Positions 1-5,973 of a stretch of DNA of 20,677 nt are shown here, one piece after another. Where the stretch lies: the NCBI GenBank assembly GCA_964520045.1, contig CAZFMJ010000050.1, forward strand, positions 1 to 20,677, given 5' to 3'. The DNA is from CAZFMJ01 sp964520045. GTDB taxonomy: Bacteria; Elusimicrobiota; Elusimicrobia; Elusimicrobiales; CAZFMJ01. How positions within the stretch are numbered: position 1 is the first letter of the stretch; each line of letters begins with the position of its first letter. The notes below the pieces were generated by a model. It was given only the letters and a program-made list of their open reading frames with translations, searched no databases and was not told the origin of the DNA. The position numbers were made by a program, and so were the translations under genes.

Positions 1-488
1 TTGTAATTCCCGGAATTCCGGCGCCCGTCCGGCTGGGGCTTGCGGGAGGACCGCTTGTCATGGCGATACTGCTGAGCAGGGTAAGAAAAATCGGACCGCT
101 TTCATGGTATATGCCGATAAGCGCCAATTCCATGCTGAGGGAGCTGGGCATAATACTTTTTCTGGCGTGCGTGGGGCTGTCCGCCGGCGAAAAATTTTTT
201 GCTACGGTATTTACGGAGACGGGCATGCGCTGGATGGCATGCGGAGCGGTTATAACCTTACTGCCGGTGGCGGCAATAGCTTTGCTGGCAAGAATAAAAT
301 TTAAAATGAATTATTTTACTTTGTGCGGGCTTATCGCCGGAAGCATGACCGACCCCCCGGCTCTTTCATTCGCGAATTCAATGTCGGTTTCCGGCAAAGT
401 GTCCGTGGCTTACGCCACCATATATCCGCTGGTGATGCTCATGAGGGTCGTTTCCGCGCAGATCCTGGTGATATTCTTCACTGTATAG
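1..488 (+). CDS. AspT/YidE/YbjL-type transporter, C-terminal part (partial)
   Basis: This is the 3' end of a membrane transporter whose start lies before the window. The reading frame is already open at base 3, and the codons before the first ATG at 60 encode IPGIPAPVRLGLAGGPLV. That glycine/proline-rich segment is typical of the Asp-Al_Ex (AspT/YidE/YbjL) duplication domain, so the ATG at 60 is internal. About 160 residues are visible. They are mostly hydrophobic helices, with the family-like stretches GPLSWYMPISAN, ELGIILFLACVGLSAG and GLIAGSMTDPPALSFAN, the last resembling the substrate-path loop. The family includes the aspartate:alanine exchanger AspT and uncharacterised YidE/YbjL proteins, so the substrate cannot be assigned. 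The gene is convergent with the C11 peptidase gene, about 60 bp away. The family call is good; the function is open. Confidence 0.82.
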   Translation, partial: VIPGIPAPVRLGLAGGPLVMAILLSRVRKIGPLSWYMPISANSMLRELGIILFLACVGLSAGEKFFATVFTETGMRWMACGAVITLLPVAAIALLARIKFKMNYFTLCGLIAGSMTDPPALSFANSMSVSGKVSVAYATIYPLVMLMRVVSAQILVIFFTV

Positions 489-520
489 AAGAGAGGCTCA
501 GCTTCGTCCTGCCGGAGGAG

Positions 521-555
521 CCACGTAAAACCCCGTAAAAGATGGGGTCACGTGG
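521..555. terminator. Possible bidirectional hairpin between convergent genes
   Basis: An inverted repeat pairs ccacgt (521-526) with acgtgg (550-555) and acccc (530-534) with ggggt (544-548). The apical loop is 8 nt (535-543), and a 3-versus-1 internal bulge separates the two stems. It sits between two convergent genes and covers the stop codon of the minus-strand gene. No clear U-tract follows on either strand, so intrinsic termination is only a possibility. Confidence 0.3.
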
Positions 556-1840
556 TCCCCAGCATCCATTTTATAAATTCGGGCCATTTACCGCTTTTTG
601 CCCATAGGAGTTCTTCATATTCAGGCCTGTATTTTTCCGGAAGATAGATCGAAACTCCGTGGGAGTTCTTCATGGCGTCCGTTACATACTTGTTATAAGG
701 CACCAATTTCGGTTCAATAAAAGACATCAAAGTTCTGCCGGTTTGGGACACCTGCGTGTTTTTGGTATCTTTAACCACCAATTGGACAAAATGATAAAGG
801 TCCTTAAAATCAGGATATGTATAGGTTTGAGTTTGAGCTTTAGCGGCTGTTGCCACAGATATTTCGCCTGAGGCCATTACAGCCTGCGCAAAATTGTCGA
901 CGTGTATAATAAACTCGTCAAGTTTTGAAGTTTTTATAATCGACATCGTGGCTTTTCTGTTTTTGGGCAGATAGTTTTCGTAAAAAGCGTTTACGGCCAG
1001 GAGGCTTACCTCCGCCGGGGTCATAGACGGCCTGTTGACCAGCGGCTGTAAAAAGGTGTTGTAGGTCTGTCCGTCTCCGGGTTCGGTCTCTTCGGAACCC
1101 ACTATGTAATCGGCATATTTTCTGATCTCATAAGCCACGCTCGCCATCTGCATCATGCAGGCGTCGGAAAAATACACGTCTATTTTTCCGATTTGAGCCA
1201 AAGCCTGCCTGAGCTGGGGGGTGGAAATGTGGTTTCCGGTTTCTTTGTCGTAAGAAATGCCTTTCGCGGCGAATAACTCTTCCTTTTTATACCAGCCGGA
1301 ACCGTGATCCCAGATAATCAGCATGTAGCGTTCCGCTGGGTAATTTTTTTTCGCCCATTGAGCGAAATCGGCAAGCTTCTGCCAGTCGCCCATATCCCGC
1401 TTTTCAAATTGCTGGACTATGGGAGAAGTTATGCTGTAAATATCCTCATCTTTTTGTATGAGATATCTTCTCACCCCCGTCCAATCCCCGTCCGAGGTAG
1501 CATAGCCGGTCGTTCTCCCCAGCTCCACTACGACGTTTATGTCAGGAGAGGAGCCTGCCATTTCCATTTCATTCGTGTCTTTAACGGCGTATGCTTCAAG
1601 ATTGTTCTTGCCGTTGATAAAAGCCATAACGGTCCATTTTTTCAGGGGTTTATACATGGGGATATCGTCGCCGTCTGGGCTCATTGCCGGTTCCGGAAGA
1701 TTGCTGATGCCTCCCGCTGTATCGGATAGTATCGGGCTGTTGCGCGTGTTTTTATCAAAATCAATTTTGATACTGTCATTAGCCGACGCTGAAAGAGCCG
1801 GCAGGAAAAATAAAGCCGCGAATAATGTTTTTTTGATCAT
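548..1840 (-). CDS. Secreted clostripain-family (C11) cysteine peptidase
   Basis: The 430-residue protein starts with a Sec-type signal peptide (basic MIKK, hydrophobic core, likely cleavage near residues 20-21). It is therefore expected in the periplasm or outside the cell. The mature part has the peptidase C11 hallmarks: the catalytic His in IIWDHGSGW (His179) and the catalytic Cys in DVYFSDACMM (Cys228), followed by YIVGSEETEPGDGQTY, a conserved C11 stretch. The region KKWTVMAFINGKNNLE (68-83) matches the usual N-terminal strand of these enzymes. Family members cleave after basic or other P1 residues, and many self-process; the substrate here is unknown. A GGAGA sequence lies about 10 bp before the ATG. 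The gene is monocistronic, reading away from the repeat region upstream and convergent with the transporter. Confidence 0.9.
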   Translation of the reverse strand: MIKKTLFAALFFLPALSASANDSIKIDFDKNTRNSPILSDTAGGISNLPEPAMSPDGDDIPMYKPLKKWTVMAFINGKNNLEAYAVKDTNEMEMAGSSPDINVVVELGRTTGYATSDGDWTGVRRYLIQKDEDIYSITSPIVQQFEKRDMGDWQKLADFAQWAKKNYPAERYMLIIWDHGSGWYKKEELFAAKGISYDKETGNHISTPQLRQALAQIGKIDVYFSDACMMQMASVAYEIRKYADYIVGSEETEPGDGQTYNTFLQPLVNRPSMTPAEVSLLAVNAFYENYLPKNRKATMSIIKTSKLDEFIIHVDNFAQAVMASGEISVATAAKAQTQTYTYPDFKDLYHFVQLVVKDTKNTQVSQTGRTLMSFIEPKLVPYNKYVTDAMKNSHGVSIYLPEKYRPEYEELLWAKSGKWPEFIKWMLGTT

Positions 1841-1922
1841 ATGAATAATTTCTCCGTAATTTTGGGATACACCGGGAGCGATATGGAAATCTTACTTAAA
1901 AAGGGAAGTCTTGAGCAATTGC

Positions 1923-2070
1923 TATGAAGAGGGTAGATGGTAGATGGGAGACGGTAGACGGGAAAAAACAAAAAAATAACCACAATCAACTTTCTATTTT
2001 CGATTTTTGAATCTCGTTCTTGCTGGGTATCTGGGCCGCAGGTCGACTGGGTGTCTCGTTGTGGGCTTAG
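1923..2070 (+). repeat. Intergenic heptamer-array element (copy A)
   Basis: Non-coding DNA starting tatgaagagggtagatgg and containing four tandem 7-mers, ggtagat/ggtagat/gggagac/ggtagac (1932-1959). An A-rich stretch follows, then tctattttc with a small inverted repeat (gatt/aatc) and a run of gctgggta-ctggg motifs. The same opening (atgaagagggtaga) and the tctattttc plus ctggg tail recur near 5153-5310. The opening also recurs inverted near 16264-16292. Boundaries are approximate. Confidence 0.6.
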
Positions 2071-2075
2071 GGGGG

Positions 2076-2111
2076 AAATAAAAAGCCCGGGAGGGCATCC
2101 CGGGCTTTTTT
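2076..2111 (-). terminator. Rho-independent terminator of the heptad-repeat protein gene
   Basis: A perfect 12-bp stem pairs aaaagcccggga (2081-2092) with tcccgggctttt (2098-2109) around a 5-nt loop. Read on the minus strand it ends in TTTTTATTT, a good U-tract, 20 bp after the stop codon of the gene at 2129-2707. The plus strand also ends in six Ts, so it could work in both directions. Confidence 0.88.
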
Positions 2112-2128
2112 GAAAAACCAAACCGGCT

Positions 2129-2707
2129 TTATTTGCCTTTGCTCCGTCCGCCTTTGCCTCCGCGTCCTCCGCCTGCTTCTCTGCGTTCGTGTTTCTTTGC
2201 CTTAACTTTCTCGCCGGCTTCATTTCGGCGTTCCGCCCGTTTCTGCATCCGCTCTCCCTGATTCTGCATGCGTTCGCCTTTATTTTCCAGCATTTCTCCC
2301 CTATTCTCCTTGCGCTCGGCGTTGCGCTCAAGGGCATTGGCGGCATTCTCATTCCCCTTTTCCCGCTGTTTGTCGGCCTGCATTTCCATTTTTTCCGCCT
2401 GGTTCTGCATTCTCTCGCCCTTTTCCTCCAGCCTTTCTCCCCGTTCTTCGCGCTGTTCTCCGCGCTCTTCGAGGCTCTTTTGCCCGGGTTTTTCTCCGCG
2501 CATCTTTTTCCAGCGGGCCTTGATTTTATTCATAAAGCCTTCCTGCTGGCCGGAAGCTTCCGGGGCGACGGCGGGAGTTTCTGCCGGCTGTTCCGTAGTC
2601 TGCACGGTCTGTGTCGGCTGTTCCGCAGGCGGGGGAGTCTGTTCCTGCGCACCTGCCGCAGCGATAAATCCTGCCAATATCGCGCAAATTACAAGTATGT
2701 TTTTCAT
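2129..2707 (-). CDS. Small secreted charged heptad-repeat protein
   Basis: I do not recognise a family. The 192-residue protein begins with a signal peptide (MKNILVICAILAGFIAAAGAQ). A Pro/Gln/Thr/Glu-rich linker follows (about 21-55). Residues 56-170 are then extremely charged Arg/Lys/Glu/Gln, with repeats of about 7 residues such as EERGERL, EKGERMQ, NKGERMQ and NQGERMQ. The tail is Gly/Lys/Arg-rich (GGGRGGKGGRSKGK). The repeats keep a Gly in most units, which is unusual for a plain coiled coil. The start is placed at 2707, not at the in-frame ATG at 2725, because AAGGAGAT lies just before it and the signal peptide begins there. The gene has its own terminator and stands alone. It is probably periplasmic or secreted; its role is unknown. 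Confidence 0.72.
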   Translation of the reverse strand: MKNILVICAILAGFIAAAGAQEQTPPPAEQPTQTVQTTEQPAETPAVAPEASGQQEGFMNKIKARWKKMRGEKPGQKSLEERGEQREERGERLEEKGERMQNQAEKMEMQADKQREKGNENAANALERNAERKENRGEMLENKGERMQNQGERMQKRAERRNEAGEKVKAKKHERREAGGGRGGKGGRSKGK

Positions 2708-2764
2708 TTTATCTCCTTGGTTCACATTTTTATTATTTACGTCTTATGCTCCGCAATCGGATAA

Positions 2765-2770
2765 ATTATA
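2765..2770 (-). promoter_or_regulatory. Candidate -10 box for the heptad-repeat protein gene
   Basis: The minus strand reads a perfect TATAAT here, about 58 bp before the ATG at 2707. No convincing -35 hexamer sits 16-18 bp upstream, so it may be a weak or activator-dependent promoter, or chance in AT-rich DNA. Confidence 0.35.
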
Positions 2771-2788
2771 GCGGAATAATTCGAGGTT

Positions 2789-2856
2789 TCATAGGGGCGG
2801 GAGTAAAGAGAAAGTTTTACCGCAGAGACGCAGAGAGCGCAGAGATGTCATAGGGG
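2789..2856 (+). repeat. cgcagaga array bracketed by 9-bp direct repeats
   Basis: Three copies of cgcagaga (2821-2828, 2829-2836, 2838-2845) form the core accgcagagacgcagag, a type of repeat seen between genes in many environmental genomes. The array and about 20 bp before it are flanked by identical 9-bp sequences, tcatagggg, at 2789-2797 and 2848-2856. This looks like a target-site duplication around a roughly 50-bp insert. The array lies directly downstream of the restriction endonuclease gene. Confidence 0.6.
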
Positions 2857-2862
2857 TGCTGC

Positions 2863-3669
2863 TTATATAGCTTGTTTAACTTCGGCGTATAAATCTGTCC
2901 AATGGTCTTGTTTTAACCGGAATTTCGTGCCGTGGTTATGTCCTGTGCGCGCGTCAAAATCAATTAATACCACGCCGTCTTCAATGCATTTTAAAAATTT
3001 CTCAAAGGAAAACCCGGAAAGAACATGGAGAGAGTGGTATCTAAAAAATTCATACCGGTTTTCTGTCTTGCTTTCCGCGATGACGTAGAAACAGTTCTTA
3101 ATTTTGGCGCCTATCGCATATTCTAAATCTTGAAACCCCCAATATGGTTCTGGATTTAGTGGCCCGGAACCCATTCGCTTTACTACTGATTCGTGCCACG
3201 TTTGTATTTCTGGTTCCGTGGTATCTGCTTTTTGAGCATCAAAAATAAATCTTAATTTCTTTTCCTGCCGGTCGACCACTATTCTAAAGCCCCTGCTAGT
3301 AAAACTCGTTGCGCTTGTTGTGGACCGGAAACTCATTTCCGTTGCCGGATATTTTTTGCCGGCCGCTTTGTGTTTCCAGCCATAATGGGGTAATAGCAGG
3401 GCGGACACGATCCGCGCCCCTTGAGGGGATGGTTCTATATGCTTAAGCGTTATGAGCGAGCCGGAATGCAGTCTTTGCCCTTTCAATTCCCAATCGTTGG
3501 CGTTTGGTATGGGCAGATTGTTTTCTTTAATGCCCAGCAAAACTTCAAGAGTGTTTCCTACCGCGCCGTCGTTTCTTATATTTTTTGTTTTCTTGACGCT
3601 TTTATGCCAGCCCTCTGCAAATAGTTTTTTGCAGGTTTCTATGAGTTCGTCTTTTGTAAGGAGTTTCAT
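2863..3669 (-). CDS. Type II restriction endonuclease, MvaI/BcnI family
   Basis: The 268-residue protein matches the MvaI/BcnI family in length and in the signature IRNDGAVGNTLEVLLG (31-46), which is followed by NNLPIPNANDWELKGQR (50-66). The ELK at 61-63 is the likely ExK half of the PD-(D/E)XK nuclease core, with Glu42 upstream, and an HNHG motif occurs near the C-terminus. Characterised members cut 5-bp CCNGG-type sites (MvaI CCWGG, BcnI CCSGG) and act as monomers; the exact site here cannot be read from sequence. The start at 3669 is chosen because its ATG overlaps the methyltransferase stop as ATGA, giving translational coupling. An ATG 18 bp upstream is possible. The gene is last in a three-gene R-M operon, so protection is made before the nuclease. 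Confidence 0.87.
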   Translation of the reverse strand: MKLLTKDELIETCKKLFAEGWHKSVKKTKNIRNDGAVGNTLEVLLGIKENNLPIPNANDWELKGQRLHSGSLITLKHIEPSPQGARIVSALLLPHYGWKHKAAGKKYPATEMSFRSTTSATSFTSRGFRIVVDRQEKKLRFIFDAQKADTTEPEIQTWHESVVKRMGSGPLNPEPYWGFQDLEYAIGAKIKNCFYVIAESKTENRYEFFRYHSLHVLSGFSFEKFLKCIEDGVVLIDFDARTGHNHGTKFRLKQDHWTDLYAEVKQAI

Positions 3670-4637
3670 TTTACCGGCGGCTTCCAAAAGTCAAGCAGGT
3701 ATTCAAAAGTTACTCCCATTGTAATATAGTTGCTTGGCCAGCCGAATATTCCGATGTTATTGACGATATTGGTCCTGTCCCAAATTATAATATTACGCAG
3801 TTCGTAGCCCACTTTTCGCAATGCCTCAACAACCGCGATATGGATCGTTATACGGCGATTTTCCCACCACATATCCGGCACATTTATAACGCAGTGTCCC
3901 TTGGGACGCAACAACGGCAGTAATTCTTTGTAGATGGTTCCCATTTGCACCGCATATTCTTCTAGGGTGAGCGTACCCAAATCACGCGAGTCCTGGCTGT
4001 ATTGCTCAACCTTGAGATATTGTTCGTTTTTTCTTTCAACGCCCCGCCGGCTTTTGTTTAGTCTTTTTCTATTCAGCAGGTTTGCATACGGCGGCGATGT
4101 TAAAATGAGGCTCACGGTTTCAGAGGATAAATATTTTGAGATATTCCGCGCATCATCGCACACTGCCATTTGTTTGGAAGTGTTGAAAAGATGGCCTTCG
4201 TTTAATCTTGATTCTGTTAGCTTCACATAACTATCTTTAAGATCAAAGCCGACGGCATTGCGGTCTGCATCCTTGGCGGCCACCAGCGTCGTCCCGGACC
4301 CTACAAAGGGATCTAAAACAAGCTCGCCTTTATGTGTAAACAGGTCGATAAATTTTCTTGCCAGCGAAATTGGAAAAGTCGCGGGGTGGAGACTTTTATC
4401 TCTGATGTCGCGCTTTTCATAGCCGAATTGCCATACGCCAAGCTGGCTCTTAATCCATTCTTTTGCCGTCAGACAGTTTATATGCGTGGGTCCGCAGTCG
4501 GTGCAGGCGCGTTGATAATTTATATCAAGTTTTTTCGGAGTTGATGCGGTTAATGTGGCATCCTTTGCCGATAAAACTTTACTTTTTTTCGTCTTATAAA
4601 CTTTCTTTGACGGTTTTGTGAGCATTTCGGTTGTCAT
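3666..4637 (-). CDS. DNA methyltransferase of the R-M system (TSPPY type, probably N4-cytosine)
   Basis: The 323-residue protein has the SAM-binding motif DPFVGSGTT (109-117) and the catalytic motif TSPPY (180-184), typical of amino-methyltransferases that modify N4-cytosine or, less often, N6-adenine. Motif I precedes motif IV, so it is not beta-class. Methyltransferases that partner MvaI/BcnI nucleases are N4-cytosine enzymes, and this supports that call. The N-terminal tail is Lys/Thr-rich, then a Cys-containing stretch (CTDCGPTHINC, 45-55) could bind metal. AGGAG lies 8 bp before the ATG at 4637. The start lies 44 bp inside the HTH gene, and the stop overlaps the endonuclease start as ATGA. 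Its job is to protect host sites from the adjacent nuclease. Confidence 0.88.
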   Translation of the reverse strand: MTTEMLTKPSKKVYKTKKSKVLSAKDATLTASTPKKLDINYQRACTDCGPTHINCLTAKEWIKSQLGVWQFGYEKRDIRDKSLHPATFPISLARKFIDLFTHKGELVLDPFVGSGTTLVAAKDADRNAVGFDLKDSYVKLTESRLNEGHLFNTSKQMAVCDDARNISKYLSSETVSLILTSPPYANLLNRKRLNKSRRGVERKNEQYLKVEQYSQDSRDLGTLTLEEYAVQMGTIYKELLPLLRPKGHCVINVPDMWWENRRITIHIAVVEALRKVGYELRNIIIWDRTNIVNNIGIFGWPSNYITMGVTFEYLLDFWKPPVK

Positions 4638-4839
4638 TGTTATTTCTCCTGCCGTTTTTTGGATTAAGCTGATTTAAAAGAGACACTAATTTTTCTTTTT
4701 CATAAAGCCGGTACCTGTTTATGGGATGGCGGACGGATTCCAGCTTTCTGGAATTATCCCACCGGCGTAAAGTTTTAGCAGAGACTCCAACGATGTTTGC
4801 GGCTTCGCAAACGGTTAAAAATGATTTCAGGTTTTTCAT
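4594..4839 (-). CDS. MerR-like helix-turn-helix protein, likely R-M controller
   Basis: The 81-residue protein is almost entirely a MerR/excisionase-type HTH domain: FLTVCEAANIVGVSAKTLRRWDN (7-29), then a wing (RHPINRYRLYEKEKL, 37-51). The polar tail is Asn/Lys-rich. It lacks the dimerisation helix and effector domain of full MerR regulators. Being the first gene of the R-M operon, with its last 44 bp overlapping the methyltransferase, suggests it regulates R-M expression, as classical C proteins do. C proteins are Xre-type, however, so this would be a different kind of controller. It has no strong Shine-Dalgarno; a GATAAT box lies only about 9 bp before the ATG, so the message may be leaderless. 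Confidence 0.75.
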   Translation of the reverse strand: MKNLKSFLTVCEAANIVGVSAKTLRRWDNSRKLESVRHPINRYRLYEKEKLVSLLNQLNPKNGRRNNNDNRNAHKTVKESL

Positions 4840-4847
4840 ATCCCAAG

Positions 4848-4863
4848 ATTATCCAACATTGGA
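4848..4863 (-). promoter_or_regulatory. Candidate -10 box and small operator before the R-M operon
   Basis: On the minus strand GATAAT (4848-4853) overlaps the inverted repeat tccaa-ca-ttgga (4852-4863) just before the HTH gene. A 5-bp-arm repeat touching the -10 box is a plausible autoregulatory operator for the HTH protein. No good -35 hexamer is visible. Chance occurrence is quite possible. Confidence 0.3.
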
Positions 4864-4963
4864 CAGCATAGCATTTAGAAACATGATGGTCAAATTTTCC
4901 TTCCATGATTTTCTTTTCATGCTAACTCTTTCAAAATGGTAAAATTATAAACAGTGAGGATGG

Positions 4964-5006
4964 GCTGGCACCTCCTTGCTGTCTCTGCGGAGGTACCAGC
5001 TGTTTT
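4964..5006 (+). other. Strong hairpin upstream of tRNA-Leu
   Basis: The arms gctgg-c-acctcc (4964-4975) and ggaggt-a-ccagc (4989-5000) pair with a single C.A mismatch, leaving a 13-nt loop, and are followed by tgtttt. An AT-rich stretch at 4932-4942 might be a promoter. It could be a small RNA, a terminator-like attenuator, or part of the tRNA precursor leader. The left arm and loop include cacctcctt, the same letters as the 3' end of 16S rRNA, probably by chance. Confidence 0.4.
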
Positions 5007-5021
5007 CTGAGGATGTTTTAT

Positions 5022-5105
5022 GGGCTGGTGGCGGAACTGGCAGACGCGACGGACTTAAAATCCGTTGGCCGCAAGGCCGTGCGGGTTCAACTCCCGCCCT
5101 GCCCA
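5022..5105 (+). tRNA. tRNA-Leu (anticodon UAA)
   Basis: An 84-nt class II tRNA. The anticodon stem-loop is acgga-cttaaaa-tccgt, giving anticodon TAA. The long variable arm contains ggccgcaaggcc, the T arm is cggg-ttcaact-cccg, and the D arm has the usual ggcggaactggcagac. The acceptor arms gggctgg and cctgccc pair at six of seven positions, with one U.U mismatch. The discriminator base is A, as expected for tRNA-Leu. The 3' CCA is not encoded (att follows), so it must be added by CCA transferase. It decodes UUA and UUG. Confidence 0.95.
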
Positions 5106-5114
5106 TTTTATAAA

Positions 5115-5154
5115 GACAGCTAGACAGCAGGACGGCTTGACAGCTGGACAGCTA
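5115..5154 (+). repeat. Octamer tandem array just after tRNA-Leu
   Basis: Five contiguous 8-mers: gacagcta, gacagcag, gacggctt, gacagctg, gacagcta. It starts 10 bp after the tRNA and runs directly into the heptamer element that begins at 5153. No coding potential is evident. Confidence 0.75.
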
Positions 5155-5310
5155 TGAAGAGGGTAGACGGGAAAAGACAGGAAAGAAAACTTAAAAACCG
5201 GAAAACAAAAAATTTAGTTTAGGCGATATACTATATACTATCTACTGACTACTGTCTGTTTTCTATTTTCACGCTTGCGTGACGGCTGGGTAACTGGGTT
5301 TGCTGGGCCG
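5153..5310 (+). repeat. Intergenic heptamer-array element (copy B)
   Basis: It opens with tatgaagagggtagacggg, like copy A, and passes through an A-rich stretch. It then has four 7-mers, atatact/atatact/atctact/gactact (5226-5253), followed by tctattttc and a 6-bp-arm inverted repeat tcacgc-tt-gcgtga (5269-5282), and ends in gctgggtaactggg and gctgggccgc, as in copy A. The 7-mers are the reverse complement of those at 16156-16183. It fills the gap between tRNA-Leu and psd; I see no gene in it. Confidence 0.6.
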
Positions 5311-5352
5311 CTGGTGACTTTCCACTAATTTATTGTATAGGAACCTCATACT

Positions 5353-5973
5353 ATGACACATGTGGGATTAAAGATGATTCTTGCCGGAGCCGCGGTGGCG
5401 GGCTTCGGGGCATTTATAGCGATGTTCTGTAAAATTTCGGGAATCAGCATTGCTGTTATAGGGCTTTTGTTTACCCTGTTCTCGGCTTATTTTTTCAGGG
5501 ACCCTGAAAGGCCTAGAGTTTTTTCTCCCGAAGAAATCGCATGCCCCGGAGACGGCAGGGTGCTTAAAGTAGGAGTCGAGAGCGATCCCGATATTACCGT
5601 GGTTAGAATTTTCCTTTCCGTTTTTAATGTGCATATTCAAAGGGCTCCGATTGAAGGCGAGGTGGAAAGCGTAAACTACACGAAAGGAACATTTTCCGTA
5701 GCCAGCAGTCCCGAGGCCGATAAGAATGAAAGAAACAGGATAAAAATAACCGGGACTGCCGGAAAATCCGTCGAAGTGGAGCAGATAACCGGAGCCATCG
5801 CAAGAAGAATAGCCTGCTGGGTCAAGCCGGGCCAAAAGGTTAAGTCGGGCGAGAGGATAGGCATGATCTATTTCGGCTCGCAGGTGGCCGTGTATCTTCC
5901 GTCTTCGGCAATAATTCTCGTTAAGCCCGGCGATAAAGTGCGCGGGGCTGAAACTGTTTTGGGGAAATGGTAA
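5353..5973 (+). CDS. psd: Phosphatidylserine decarboxylase proenzyme (short form)
   Basis: This enzyme converts phosphatidylserine to phosphatidylethanolamine at the inner membrane. The 206-residue protein is the short, archaeal-type/group-II-like form. Two hydrophobic N-terminal segments (8-45) precede FFRDPER (47-53) and CPGDGRV (64-70, Asp67). His94 lies in NVHIQRAP, and the self-cleavage site is in MIYFGSQVAVYLP. Cleavage between Gly175 and Ser176 would give the alpha chain with its pyruvoyl group. AGGAA lies about 9 bp before the ATG. The stop codon TAA overlaps the next gene's likely ATG (TAATG), so psd and pssA are coupled and provide consecutive steps in reverse gene order. Confidence 0.93.
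   Translation: MTHVGLKMILAGAAVAGFGAFIAMFCKISGISIAVIGLLFTLFSAYFFRDPERPRVFSPEEIACPGDGRVLKVGVESDPDITVVRIFLSVFNVHIQRAPIEGEVESVNYTKGTFSVASSPEADKNERNRIKITGTAGKSVEVEQITGAIARRIACWVKPGQKVKSGERIGMIYFGSQVAVYLPSSAIILVKPGDKVRGAETVLGKW

Noticed and set aside
1932..1959. CRISPR array
   Set aside because: The units are 7-8 bp in direct contact without spacers, and no cas gene is in the window.
1837..2352. Open frame on the minus strand running through the terminator and repeats
   Set aside because: It crosses the strong terminator at 2081-2109 and overlaps the heptad-repeat gene in another frame, and no start signal or domain is present.
2863..5105. R-M operon as an island integrated in the tRNA-Leu 3' end
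   Set aside because: The R-M genes lie on the 5' side of the tRNA, and no tRNA 3' fragment is found at the far edge.
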